Source: GCA-2708415 sp964353185 (GTDB lineage: Bacteria > Pseudomonadota > Alphaproteobacteria > Micavibrionales > Micavibrionaceae). Taken from it: a stretch of 64,000 nucleotides of DNA. Each line of letters opens with the position of its first letter. The stretch's first letter is position 1. The position numbers and the translations under genes were made by a program. Below are positions 50,503-59,125 of this stretch, one piece after another. The stretch covers positions 83,021-147,020 of the forward strand of contig CAYGUV010000003.1 in NCBI GenBank assembly GCA_964353185.1, read 5' to 3'. The notes below the pieces were generated by a model. It worked only from the letters and a program-made list of their open reading frames with translations. It searched no databases and was not told the origin of the DNA.

Positions 50503-51129
50503 ATGACTTTTAAAGTACCAGAACTACCCTATGCCTATGACGCCCTTGACCCGTACATGTCGGCCGAAACATTGGAATTCCACCATGACAAACATCATCA
50601 AGCGTATGCAGACAAAGGCAACGATATGATTAAAGGGACAGGTATGGAAGATGCAGCAATTGAAGACATCATGTTCACCAGCTTCAAAAACCCTGAACAA
50701 GCGGGTTTATTTAACCAAGTTGGCCAATTCTACAACCACGTTCATTTTTGGAACTGGATGAAGCCTAATGGCGGCGGCACATCTCTACCTAGTGCCTTGG
50801 AAAAGAAAATTAAAGAAGACCTTGGCGGCTATGACAGCTTTAAAGAACAATTTATGGCAAAAGGCGGGTCACAATTTGGGTCTGGTTGGGTTTGGTTGTC
50901 CCAAGACAACACCACAGGCAAATTAGATGTTATTAATACACCAAATGGCGCAAACCCAGTTGTATATGGTCATACCCCATTATTGGGCTGTGACGTGTGG
51001 GAACATGCCTATTACATCGATTACCGCAATGCACGCCCCAAATATTTGGAGGCATTCGTCGATAATCTCATCAACTGGGATTATGTAGCAGAATTATACG
51101 AGGCAGGACCCCTTAAACTCGCAGCATAG
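50503..51129 (+). CDS. sodB: superoxide dismutase (Fe/Mn type)
   Basis: 208 residues. Metal ligands are His27 in TLEFHHDKHH, a His in FYNHVHFWNWM, and the Asp/His pair in LLGCDVWEHAYYIDYRN. QFGSGWVWL also fits. The FeSOD versus MnSOD choice is made by the second-shell Gln, which is not decided here; overall it is closer to SodB. The frame is open upstream to a TTG at 50461, but the ATG at 50503 gives the family N terminus MTFKVPELPY and has AAAGGA ahead. It has a promoter and terminator of its own. Confidence 0.94.
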   Translation: MTFKVPELPYAYDALDPYMSAETLEFHHDKHHQAYADKGNDMIKGTGMEDAAIEDIMFTSFKNPEQAGLFNQVGQFYNHVHFWNWMKPNGGGTSLPSALEKKIKEDLGGYDSFKEQFMAKGGSQFGSGWVWLSQDNTTGKLDVINTPNGANPVVYGHTPLLGCDVWEHAYYIDYRNARPKYLEAFVDNLINWDYVAELYEAGPLKLAA

Positions 51130-51189
51130 CAGCGATAAGGCCCCCAAAGCGCAAACGCTCTTCGGCCCCATAAAATTAATAAATCAAGA

Positions 51190-51213
51190 AAGTCGCTTAA
51201 AAGCGGCTTTTTT
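51190..51213 (+). terminator. rho-independent terminator after sodB
   Basis: AAGTCGCTT - AA - AAGCGGCTT (51190-51209; one G-U pair; the central AA plus flanking pairs form the loop) followed by TTTT (51210-51213). It lies 60 bases past the sodB stop and would isolate the following pseudogene. Confidence 0.78.
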
Positions 51214-51249
51214 ATGGAATATTGCTTTCTTTTGTTTTAAATAAACATA

Positions 51250-52179
51250 ATGAGTAATGCTTTATTTGTAACAGATTTTCATCATGGCCCAATTTTTTCA
51301 GCCCACGCCGATGATAACCGTTTTCTCTACGGTAATCGAGCCTCTGAAATGCATAGAATTCTAGTCACATACGCGAACCAAAATTCGGGTCTGATATTAG
51401 ATGGCGGCGACCAAAGCACTTATATCTCAGAAAGACAAAAGCATTTATCCGCAGCAAACCAAGCCAGAAAAATAAGCATGCGGTTTAATGGTACTTATGC
51501 CAGAGCCATCGGCAATCACGATCCTAATTTTCAAGCAATCGAATATTTATTTGAGCCTGAAACGTATCACGTAAATTAGCAAGCTTTAACAAATACCGAT
51601 GTTATTGTTGTCCAACCTGAAATTACCCAATCGCTTCACGGCAAAAAATATAGATATAATTACGCTCATTCTGCAGATAGGTTAAATACAATTTTAAACG
51701 GCTGTAGGAAGCCAAATTTAATAATTTAATCCCATTGGGCATTTAATAGAAACGTAAGAGGCATATCAAATAGGACACAAGGAAAACCTTATGAATACGT
51801 TGATAATACTGACGATATAAACGAAATCTTACATTGCCAAGTAAGAAATGGGAAAGAAATTCTTACCCTTCATGGGCACGAGCATTATTTTTCATTAAGT
51901 GAAACATATGCATTTCGCTCGCTTATCATGCCTTCCATTGTTCAAAGCGATGTAGATTTTAACCATCTTCCCTGTGGTTTATTTTCACAAATCACGGATA
52001 AAAAACGGGGTGGATTATCGATCGAATTTAAAAAGTTCGCGGTTGGAGAAAAAAGAAAAAAGAAAAAGATCCCTCGCTTTGGCGTTATAGATCACGTCCC
52101 TTTAGAATATATGGATAGATATAATAGAGATACTATGCAGGCAGCATTGCAACAAGCACACGGCGCCCCTCAGCCATAA
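51250..52179 (+). pseudogene. calcineurin-like metallophosphoesterase, broken by two in-frame stops
   Basis: One reading frame of 310 codons is interrupted by TAG at 51577-51579 and TAA at 51727-51729; there is no frameshift. All five metallophosphoesterase motifs remain in order: VTDFHHG, ILDGGDQST, AIGNHD, a SHW segment right after the second stop, and LHGHEH. Reverting the TAA by one base to TTA would restore IILSHWAF. The first stop sits between the GNHD motif and the rest, so the 109-residue N-terminal product cannot be active. The frame ends 47 bases inside the convergent Mth938 gene. A recent pseudogene is the simplest view; sequencing errors at both sites would be the alternative. Confidence 0.8.
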
Positions 52180-52510
52180 GAACGTTATAGGTGCGGCACG
52201 CCGCGCCTGTGTCCATTACATCGAATGAAACCCCTTTGGCGCGCAAAGCGTTCTTTAAATTTTTAGGTAAAAATTGCATCAAAGCACCAGACCCAAATAA
52301 AAACACATCATACTCAGACGCAAGGTCAAGAACTGGTTGAAATTCTTCTAACGAGAGATCCCCAATATTATAGGGCACGTCCCAGACTGTGGTTTTTTCA
52401 GGACTTAAAAGAACCGCCCCTTCATAAGCGCGGCCACTGATACGAAAAACGCCGCCCGTGTAAGATTGAACAATTTGTTGTCCTTCTGCGACGAGCGGCG
52501 TGATATCCAT
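52133..52510 (-). CDS. Mth938-like (NDUFAF3 family) protein
   Basis: 125 residues. VQSYTGGVFRISGRAYEGAV, WDVPYNIGDLSLEEF, FLFGSGALMQFLPKNL and DVMDTGAACRTYNVLMAEGR follow the Mth938/DUF498 family, related to mitochondrial complex I assembly factor NDUFAF3. It lies downstream of secF in a typical alphaproteobacterial order, with one lipoprotein gene between. Its 3' end overlaps the 3' end of the metallophosphoesterase pseudogene on the other strand. Confidence 0.9.
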   Translation of the reverse strand: MDITPLVAEGQQIVQSYTGGVFRISGRAYEGAVLLSPEKTTVWDVPYNIGDLSLEEFQPVLDLASEYDVFLFGSGALMQFLPKNLKNALRAKGVSFDVMDTGAACRTYNVLMAEGRRVLVAMLPA

Positions 52511-52534
52511 AATTTAATTAACCTAAGTGTTATC

Positions 52535-53119
52535 TTAGTATGTTGGTATGTAAGGTGACACTCTTGAAGGTGCAGTTTCAATTACTTGTTCAATTTCTTC
52601 TAACGCTTCTTCTGCGCTATCCATTTCTTGATTTTCTGTAACCGCAGGCTGCACTGGTGCATATTCATCAACACCTTGGTGTTCTGTTACAACGTTTGAA
52701 ACACTTGCTGCTTCACCAGCAGGTGTTTGAACAACGGCTTCTGGTACTTCGACAACAATTTCTCCTGATGCAACGGATGGCGTTGTTACAGGTACAATAA
52801 CATCTTCATTCACCGCTTGGACTTCGCCTTCAATCATTGTTGAAGTTTCTGTCATTGGCATTTCAGGAACCGCAGGGGCTACTGGTGCAGATGTTGAAAT
52901 ATCATCTGATGCCGCTTCCAATGTTTCCATCGTTTCTTCTGGTGTTAAAAGTGGCGCTGTTTCCGCAGGCATTACATCGGCTGTTTGAATTGCGGCTTTC
53001 ACGTCACCACGATTATTGACGATAATATCATCGCGTGACCCGACACCGGCTTCACTACTTGAACAGGCCGTCAAGGCAAGAGCGCTAACGCCTAATATTG
53101 TTAACAATTTATTTTTCAT
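52535..53119 (-). CDS. acidic, low-complexity lipoprotein, 194 aa
   Basis: 194 residues. Signal MKNKLLTILGVSALALTAC with a lipobox LTAC (Cys19), so it should be lipidated by Lgt. The mature chain is Val/Glu/Pro/Thr-rich, with repeated short ET-TP-VP patches, and is predicted disordered; net charge is strongly negative. It ends in PSRVSPYIPTY. It resembles spacer-like lipoproteins rather than an enzyme. It sits between secF and Mth938 with gaps of 71 and 24 bases on the same strand. Function unknown. Confidence 0.8.
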   Translation of the reverse strand: MKNKLLTILGVSALALTACSSSEAGVGSRDDIIVNNRGDVKAAIQTADVMPAETAPLLTPEETMETLEAASDDISTSAPVAPAVPEMPMTETSTMIEGEVQAVNEDVIVPVTTPSVASGEIVVEVPEAVVQTPAGEAASVSNVVTEHQGVDEYAPVQPAVTENQEMDSAEEALEEIEQVIETAPSRVSPYIPTY

Positions 53120-53190
53120 TTTATTTTCCTTCTTTGATAAAATTCAAGATTACATACGAATTACGGTTATTTAAAGTTCAACTCTATTTA

Positions 53191-54132
53191 TTACGGGGCG
53201 GGCTCACCTTCTTCCATCAAAGGGTTTTTCTTGTTATTGCGGATATTCATAAATAACAAAAGTGGCGACGCCACAAAGATAGAGGAATGTGTTCCAATAA
53301 AAATCCCAAAAATTAATGCATTCACAAATCCACGAATAACTTCCCCACCAAAAATCCATAAGGCAAATAACGCCAACAACGTTGTACCCGAGGTCATAAT
53401 TGTGCGTGACAATGTATCATTAATCGACTCATTTAATAATTGTGGCAATGGCTTTTTCTTAAATTTGCGCAAATTTTCGCGAATGCGGTCAAACACAATA
53501 ACGGTATCGTTAATCGAATAACCCGCAATCATCAATATTGCGGCCACAGTTGATAAGTTAAATTCCCACTGCATCAACGCAAATAACCCAACTGTTGCGA
53601 TACTGTCATGGAACAACGCCACAATAGCCGACACACCATATTGCCATTCAAATCGAAACCAGATGTAAACCAACATCCCTAGAATAGAAAAGATAACCGC
53701 GTATAGACCTTTACGTTTTAACTCCTCCCCCACTTGCGGGCCAACATATTCAATACGGCGGTAATCAATCCCCTCTTCGTATTTCGCCTCTAAAGAATCC
53801 TTTAAAGTGTTGATCGCCGCCTGTTGCACGGTGTTGTCACCCTTTTGTTCAGGTAGGCGAATTAACAAATCATTGGGCGCGCCAAATTCTTGGATAGAAA
53901 TATTCCCAAGGCCAAGCGCATTTAAATCATTACGCATCTTCGTCAAATCGGGGGCGTCATCATCCACACGAATTTCAATAAGGGTTCCACCTGTAAAATC
54001 AATGCCAAAGTTTAACCCCTTGGTCGTGATTAAAAAAATAGAGGCCAAAATAATAAAAATAGAAACCGCATATGCCAAATAGCGATGGCCAATAAAGTTT
54101 ACATTCGTGTTGCTGGGGATCCAATGTATCAT
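53191..54132 (-). CDS. secF: protein translocase subunit SecF
   Basis: 313 residues, six transmembrane helices. It has the SecF N-terminal GLNFGIDFTGGTLIEI, YVGPQVGEELKRKG, IAGYSINDTVIVFDRIRENLRK and the TM5-6 FVNALIFGIFIGTHSSIFVA. With SecD it uses the proton motive force to promote late stages of Sec export. It lies 23 bases after secD. Confidence 0.97.
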   Translation of the reverse strand: MIHWIPSNTNVNFIGHRYLAYAVSIFIILASIFLITTKGLNFGIDFTGGTLIEIRVDDDAPDLTKMRNDLNALGLGNISIQEFGAPNDLLIRLPEQKGDNTVQQAAINTLKDSLEAKYEEGIDYRRIEYVGPQVGEELKRKGLYAVIFSILGMLVYIWFRFEWQYGVSAIVALFHDSIATVGLFALMQWEFNLSTVAAILMIAGYSINDTVIVFDRIRENLRKFKKKPLPQLLNESINDTLSRTIMTSGTTLLALFALWIFGGEVIRGFVNALIFGIFIGTHSSIFVASPLLLFMNIRNNKKNPLMEEGEPAP

Positions 54133-54155
54133 GAGTGTTTAATCCTTTAAAAAAC

Positions 54156-55703
54156 TTATATCTTTATTGTTTTGGGTTTGTTTTTCTTAAGCCAGTAAAC
54201 CGCCAAAACACGGGTGACCATAATGGCGGAAAAGAATGACGTCATAATCCCAATCATCAACGTGACAGAAAACCCTTTAATAGGACCCGTCCCGAATGAA
54301 AATAGGATAATCGCCGCAATCAATGTGGTTAAGTTTGCATCAATAATCGTGCTCATCGCGCGGTTAAACCCGCTATCAACGGCGGACATAGGCGAACGGC
54401 CATTCGCAATCTCTTCTTTAATACGCTCAAAAATAAGAACGTTCGCATCCACCGCCATACCAATTGTCAAAACAATCCCCGCAATACCGGGCAAGGTTAA
54501 GGTTGCCTGAATGCTTGAAAGCAGCGCAAAAATTAACGCGACATTCACCAACAACGCAACATTCGCATACAACCCAAAACGTCCATAAGACAAAAACATA
54601 AAGACCAAAACCCCAGCCAAGCCAATAAGACTAGCAATCTTTCCTGCCTCAACTGAGTCTGCGCCCAATGATGGGCCAACGGTACGCTCCTCCAAAATCT
54701 CTAAGGGGGCGGGCAACGCCCCTGCTCTTAATAATAAAGATAAATCACTGGCTTCTTTAATCGAAAAGCTCCCTGAAATTTGCCCTGCGCCACCAATGAT
54801 CGCTTCACGGATAACAGGCGCGCTGATAATTTCATTATCCAAAACAATGGCAAATAAACGCCCTACATTATCGCTACTAAATTTTGCAAACTTCTTTGCA
54901 CCCACCCCATCAAAGGTGAAAGAAACAGCAGGCTGACCACTTTGGTCTTGTGACACTTGGGCATTGACCAACATATCACCACTTAAAATTGCCTGACGCT
55001 CAACGCTCATCGGGGCGCCACCATTTTCAGCCATTGGCAGGGTCATGGTGTTTGTCCCACGCCCATCTACAACCAAATGAAATGTTAATTTGGCCGTCGT
55101 CCCTAATAAATCTTTGATCCGTGATGGATCATCCAAACCAGGCAATTGCACCAAGATACGGTCGTCCCCTTGACGTTGAATAACCGGCTCACGCGTTCCT
55201 GTTTCATCAATACGGCGGCGGACAATTTCAATTGATTGGTCAATGGTCTGGCTCTGTATTTCCCTGATGGCTTCGTCGGTAAAACGGCCAATAACTTGAT
55301 TACCGTCAACTTCAACATCAAGGGTATTGTCCAATGCCCGTACCAATTTGCGCGCCGCATCAATGTCCGCTTCATCACGTAATTGAATGCGCACACCGCC
55401 GCCTTCGACATCATCCAAACGGCGATACCCAATTCTTTGTTCACGCAAATCTGGGCGGATAGACCCAACAAGGCCTTCGCTACGCTCTTTAATAACGCTT
55501 GATAAATCGACCTCTAATAATAGATGCGATCCCCCTTGAAGATCCAAACCCAGATTGACTGTTTTATGCGGCGCGATGCTCGGTAAATTTGTCGCGATAA
55601 AATCCCGCGCACCCGCGCTCAAAAGATTTGGCATGCTATAAAGCAAGGCAAACGCACAAACAATGGCAGTTAAAATTATTTTCCAACGGGCAATATTAAT
55701 CAT
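54156..55703 (-). CDS. secD: protein translocase subunit SecD
   Basis: 515 residues, six transmembrane helices with the large periplasmic P1 region (about 35-330). LGLDLQGGSHLLLEVDL near 48-64 is the D1 motif, RIDETGTREPVIQRQGDDRI the P1 head segment and GMAVDANVLIFERIKEE the TM4 signature. Normal length. Follows yajC after a 78-base gap that contains a hairpin. Confidence 0.97.
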   Translation of the reverse strand: MINIARWKIILTAIVCAFALLYSMPNLLSAGARDFIATNLPSIAPHKTVNLGLDLQGGSHLLLEVDLSSVIKERSEGLVGSIRPDLREQRIGYRRLDDVEGGGVRIQLRDEADIDAARKLVRALDNTLDVEVDGNQVIGRFTDEAIREIQSQTIDQSIEIVRRRIDETGTREPVIQRQGDDRILVQLPGLDDPSRIKDLLGTTAKLTFHLVVDGRGTNTMTLPMAENGGAPMSVERQAILSGDMLVNAQVSQDQSGQPAVSFTFDGVGAKKFAKFSSDNVGRLFAIVLDNEIISAPVIREAIIGGAGQISGSFSIKEASDLSLLLRAGALPAPLEILEERTVGPSLGADSVEAGKIASLIGLAGVLVFMFLSYGRFGLYANVALLVNVALIFALLSSIQATLTLPGIAGIVLTIGMAVDANVLIFERIKEEIANGRSPMSAVDSGFNRAMSTIIDANLTTLIAAIILFSFGTGPIKGFSVTLMIGIMTSFFSAIMVTRVLAVYWLKKNKPKTIKI

Positions 55704-55739
55704 AGGTCTTATTTCTTTTATTACAGTTTATAGTTTGAT

Positions 55740-55769
55740 GACCACCGTGACATCTTCATCATGGTGGTC
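55740..55769 (-). promoter_or_regulatory. intercistronic hairpin between yajC and secD
   Basis: GACCACC (55740-55746) and GGTGGTC (55763-55769) form a 7-base perfect stem; it can extend by further pairs with one mismatch. No U-tract follows, so it is more likely an RNA processing or stability element that lets yajC and secD be expressed at different levels than a terminator. Confidence 0.42.
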
Positions 55770-55781
55770 GTCATAAAATTA

Positions 55782-56129
55782 TTAGTCTGCTTTTACATTT
55801 AATGTATTACGCACGGCTGTTACCTTTGTACCGCCTAAGTCAACTTCAACTTCTGTGTCACTGGTAAGCTTGCTGATTGTTCCAACTAGGCCGCCTGCAG
55901 TTATGACCTTGTCGCCTTTTTTGAGCGCATCAACCATTTGTTTGTGTGCGGCAAAACGCTTTTGTTGCGGGCGGATCAAAAGCAAATAAAACATGGCGAC
56001 CAAAATTAAAATCAACCCCATATTCCATGCAAATGCATTGCCTGCGCTTGGCGCGGCTTGGCCAACAACGACATCCATATCCCCTGTGGCGTCTGTTAAT
56101 ACTTCTTGAGCGTGTGCGATTGAAATCAT
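55782..56129 (-). CDS. yajC: preprotein translocase subunit YajC
   Basis: 115 residues. A single transmembrane helix (near 37-55) followed by LLIRPQQKRFAAHKQMVDAL, GDKVITAGGLVGTI and VEVDLGGTKVTAV is the YajC plan. The extended N terminus MISIAHAQEVLTDATG looks like a signal-like leader and is longer than in E. coli. It forms the SecDF-YajC complex and heads the operon. Confidence 0.95.
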   Translation of the reverse strand: MISIAHAQEVLTDATGDMDVVVGQAAPSAGNAFAWNMGLILILVAMFYLLLIRPQQKRFAAHKQMVDALKKGDKVITAGGLVGTISKLTSDTEVEVDLGGTKVTAVRNTLNVKAD

Positions 56130-56222
56130 GATATTGTTCCTTTTGTTCTATACTATTTGTCTAAGTTTTATATTATGGTGCGAATATAATGGTTTACCGC
56201 ATAAAGGCAAGGATATGAGTGC

Positions 56223-57080
56223 ATGAAAGATACATCCATCAACGACATTTTGAACAAGTTAGATCGCATCGCGAACGCCCTTGAAAACCAAAATGGTAAT
56301 ACCCAATCAAACCCGCCAAAAAGCTGGGATGATGCCCGCCTTTGGGTTTGGCAATCGGCCACCATGTCATTAAAGCCTGTCGCGCAAGATAACACCTTGC
56401 CACTTGATCTATTGGTCGGGTTGGAACAACAAACTAATATCTTGCTGAACAACACCCAACAATTTGCCGATGGCTTTGCCGCCAATAACGCCCTGTTATG
56501 GGGCGCGCGCGGCACAGGAAAAAGTGCCCTGACCAAGGCCATCCATTTACAAGTATCGAAAAAAAACCCCAACTTACACCTGATTGAAATCTACCGCGAG
56601 GATTTAAAGACGCTTGTTCCCCTCCTCGATTTACTACGTAGCGTTTCGGAACATCAATTTATCCTATTTTGTGACGACTTGTCTTTTGATAAAAATGACA
56701 GCAGTTACAAAAGCTTAAAGGCGGTTCTTGACGGCGGCGTTCAAAACAGGCCTTCAAACGTCATTTTATATGCAACCTCAAACCGCAGGCACCTTTTGCC
56801 CCGTGATATGATTGAGAATGAACGCGCCACCGCCATCCACAAGGGCGAAGCCGCAGAAGAAAAAATCTCCCTATCCGATCGTTTTGGCCTATGGCTCGGC
56901 TTTTACAATACGGATCAAGATGGATATTTGGACATGTTGAACGGCTATGCCGCGCATTATGGGCTTACACTTGATAAAAAAGATGCTTTGGAATGGGCCA
57001 TGACCCGTGGCAACCGCTCTGGCCGTGTCGCATGGCAATATATCCAACATATCGCTGGCCAACAAAAGGTAAAGATTTAA
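56223..57080 (+). CDS. DUF815-type AAA ATPase
   Basis: 285 residues. Walker A is LLWGARGTGKSALTKAIH, Walker B FILFCDDLSFDKND, then NVILYATSNRRHLLPRDM (sensor 1) and an arginine-finger candidate in SDRFGLWLGF. This order defines the DUF815 family. A short coiled coil (INDILNKLDRIANALENQN) precedes it. The substrate is unknown; the gene often lies near yajC in alphaproteobacteria. It is divergent from yajC and overlaps the next gene's 3' end by 4 bases. Confidence 0.9.
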   Translation: MKDTSINDILNKLDRIANALENQNGNTQSNPPKSWDDARLWVWQSATMSLKPVAQDNTLPLDLLVGLEQQTNILLNNTQQFADGFAANNALLWGARGTGKSALTKAIHLQVSKKNPNLHLIEIYREDLKTLVPLLDLLRSVSEHQFILFCDDLSFDKNDSSYKSLKAVLDGGVQNRPSNVILYATSNRRHLLPRDMIENERATAIHKGEAAEEKISLSDRFGLWLGFYNTDQDGYLDMLNGYAAHYGLTLDKKDALEWAMTRGNRSGRVAWQYIQHIAGQQKVKI

Positions 57081-57958
57081 AAGGGATAAGGCATTATATG
57101 GCACTTATTGGTGCCGTGCTCATGGACATTTGCTTCACTTAAATCACCTTTATCAAACTGATCCTCTATACCCTTAACATCAACTCCACAGCCCTGATAA
57201 AATGATAATTCAGCATTAATATCCGCTATCGCCTCTTTATATTCAGATGCTTTCGAAGTGCCTACAATAGATCTTAAAAGATCAATTATGGAACAACCTG
57301 CTTCAGGCAAGGGGGGATTTGCCTCTTCGCTTTTAATAAAACCTTGTAATCGAATACGCTTTTCCAACAAATCAATAATATCTGACGTTGTAATAAATGT
57401 TGCTGGCCTTAACTTAATATCGTCATCCGCCTGTTTAAAACCCTCGATCATTGGCGATTCAAAATGGCCAAAAATTTCAACAAATCTTCTTAGATCTCTC
57501 TTTGATTCTTTTGTACTCTTGCCTACCCTAATATTACCTTTTATTTTACGTGCCGTTATTGGTTTCTGCAGTGTAATTTGAACACCATCTTTATCCAATC
57601 CTGGATCTAACAATTGAGTTTCTTGTGCAATTTCCTCATAAACAGGCCAATCCTGAACCTGATCCTTAACAAGCGTCAATAAATCTGAGACAGTATCCAA
57701 AATTTCTTGCGTTTTTTCAGGGTCATAATCATCCCATCGCGATGGCATCATGTCAGCATCATGCCTAAATGCTTTTTTATCCTCCTCAAAGTCAGCCATT
57801 TTATAATGTAGGCTTCGTTCCAACCAAAACAGATCAACAATATCCTTATAAGTCATAGAAATAAGCGGGGTATTTGGCACTTCTAAACGTGAAGAGACCG
57901 CATCAACAACCAATGGCTCCGCGCCTACCCTAAAATCTTCTGATAAATCATCACTCAT
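57077..57958 (-). CDS. hypothetical protein, 293 aa
   Basis: 293 residues, soluble, acidic and helical, no recognised domain. Possible ordered segments include MTYKDIVDLFWLERSLHYKMADFEE (in parts near 34-58) and AEPLVVDAVSSRLEVP near the start. Only one or two Cys (EAGCSIIDLLRSIVG, QGCGVD). It occupies the space between DUF815 (convergent) and the LysM/M23 lipoprotein gene (same strand), where no gene is expected in the recalled order, so it is probably lineage specific. Confidence 0.65.
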   Translation of the reverse strand: MSDDLSEDFRVGAEPLVVDAVSSRLEVPNTPLISMTYKDIVDLFWLERSLHYKMADFEEDKKAFRHDADMMPSRWDDYDPEKTQEILDTVSDLLTLVKDQVQDWPVYEEIAQETQLLDPGLDKDGVQITLQKPITARKIKGNIRVGKSTKESKRDLRRFVEIFGHFESPMIEGFKQADDDIKLRPATFITTSDIIDLLEKRIRLQGFIKSEEANPPLPEAGCSIIDLLRSIVGTSKASEYKEAIADINAELSFYQGCGVDVKGIEDQFDKGDLSEANVHEHGTNKCHIMPYPF

Positions 57959-57997
57959 GGTGATTATTTACACAATTATAAAAATTATGTCAATGAT

Positions 57998-59125
57998 TTA
58001 AAGGTAATTATCGGGGTTAATTGGCGTACTGCCCTTTCGTACTTCAAAATGCAGCTGCGGGCTCTCAACTTGACCAGTAGACCCCACCGTACCAATGGAT
58101 TGTCCACGCTCAACCGTCGCCCCTTTTTCAACCAACATTTTATCTAAATGCGCATAGGCCGTCATAATTTTCCCCTGATGACGAATAAGGATTAGATTGC
58201 CATATCCTGCCAAATCATCCCCCGCATAAACCACAACGCCATTTTCGGCGGAGCGTACTGGCGTACCGCGTGCGGCCTTAATATTAATGCCATCATTGTG
58301 CAAACCATCCGCTTTTGGGCCAAAGCTTGAAATAACCCGCCCACTTACGGGGCGCATATATTTACCCTGCCCCGATAATTTTGGCGTTGTTGTTGGGATA
58401 TTTGCGCGCGTTGTGGTTGATGCTTCTTCCAATTTTACGGGTGCATTTTTCGCCTCGGGTTTACGCCCTGGGGTAACGGCGTCTGTTCCACCATCGCGCG
58501 CTGTATCTGGGGTTAAGACTGCTTTTTCAACATTCGTTCTGGATATTCCACCATTTGCCTGAGGCTGTGGTGGCATATCAACATTCCCCGCCGCAGTAGA
58601 GTTTTGCGTTGCAGGGGCGTCTAAATTCTCTCGTTCGATAGACCCCAACCTTGCTGTTTGAACGGTGGGTGCATCGCGTTCTTGGCGCGCTAAATTCTCG
58701 CGCATCATCGCTTCTTGTTTTAAAGTGGGTGTGGGCAATCGTAACACTTGCCCCCTTTGAATTTTATAGGGCGGTTTTAAATTATTTAATTCGGCCAAAC
58801 GATTGGGGCTTACTTCATATAATTTTGAAATGGTAAAAATACTATCGCCTTCACGCGCCTGATATTCATTCGGCGGCGGTAATTTCATCCGAAACCCTGT
58901 TTTTAAAACATAAGGCGCCTGAATATCATTAAGGGTAATAATTTCACGCATTGGCAATTGATAATTTTCTGCAATGGTATAAACCGTGTCCCCCTGTAAC
59001 ACCGTATGAATACCCGTGCTCCCTGCCCCCTTTTGCACGCCATATGCTTTGAACCCTGCAGGCGTTTGGGAACACGAAACGGTTAGCGCACTAGATAATA
59101 ACAAAGGTAAGATTAGCTTTCTCAT
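57998..59125 (-). CDS. LysM/M23-type (NlpD/DipM-like) envelope lipoprotein
   Basis: 375 residues. Signal with lipobox TVSC (Cys18); two LysM domains (about 40-83, GDTVYTIAENYQLP; and about 89-132, GDSIFTISKLYEVS); a long low-complexity linker to about 260; and a C-terminal M23 domain. In that domain the usual HxxxD is HNDGIN, so the metal Asp seems replaced, while AYAHL and LHFEV remain. Such degenerate domains act as activators of cell-wall amidases in division (NlpD, EnvC, DipM). Overlaps the pcm stop by 4 bases. Confidence 0.88.
   Translation of the reverse strand: MRKLILPLLLSSALTVSCSQTPAGFKAYGVQKGAGSTGIHTVLQGDTVYTIAENYQLPMREIITLNDIQAPYVLKTGFRMKLPPPNEYQAREGDSIFTISKLYEVSPNRLAELNNLKPPYKIQRGQVLRLPTPTLKQEAMMRENLARQERDAPTVQTARLGSIERENLDAPATQNSTAAGNVDMPPQPQANGGISRTNVEKAVLTPDTARDGGTDAVTPGRKPEAKNAPVKLEEASTTTRANIPTTTPKLSGQGKYMRPVSGRVISSFGPKADGLHNDGINIKAARGTPVRSAENGVVVYAGDDLAGYGNLILIRHQGKIMTAYAHLDKMLVEKGATVERGQSIGTVGSTGQVESPQLHFEVRKGSTPINPDNYL

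Noticed and set aside
51580..51927. Programmed stop readthrough or recoding in the metallophosphoesterase frame
   Set aside because: TAG and TAA both terminate many other genes here, and no selenocysteine or pyrrolysine context is visible; nonsense mutation is simpler.
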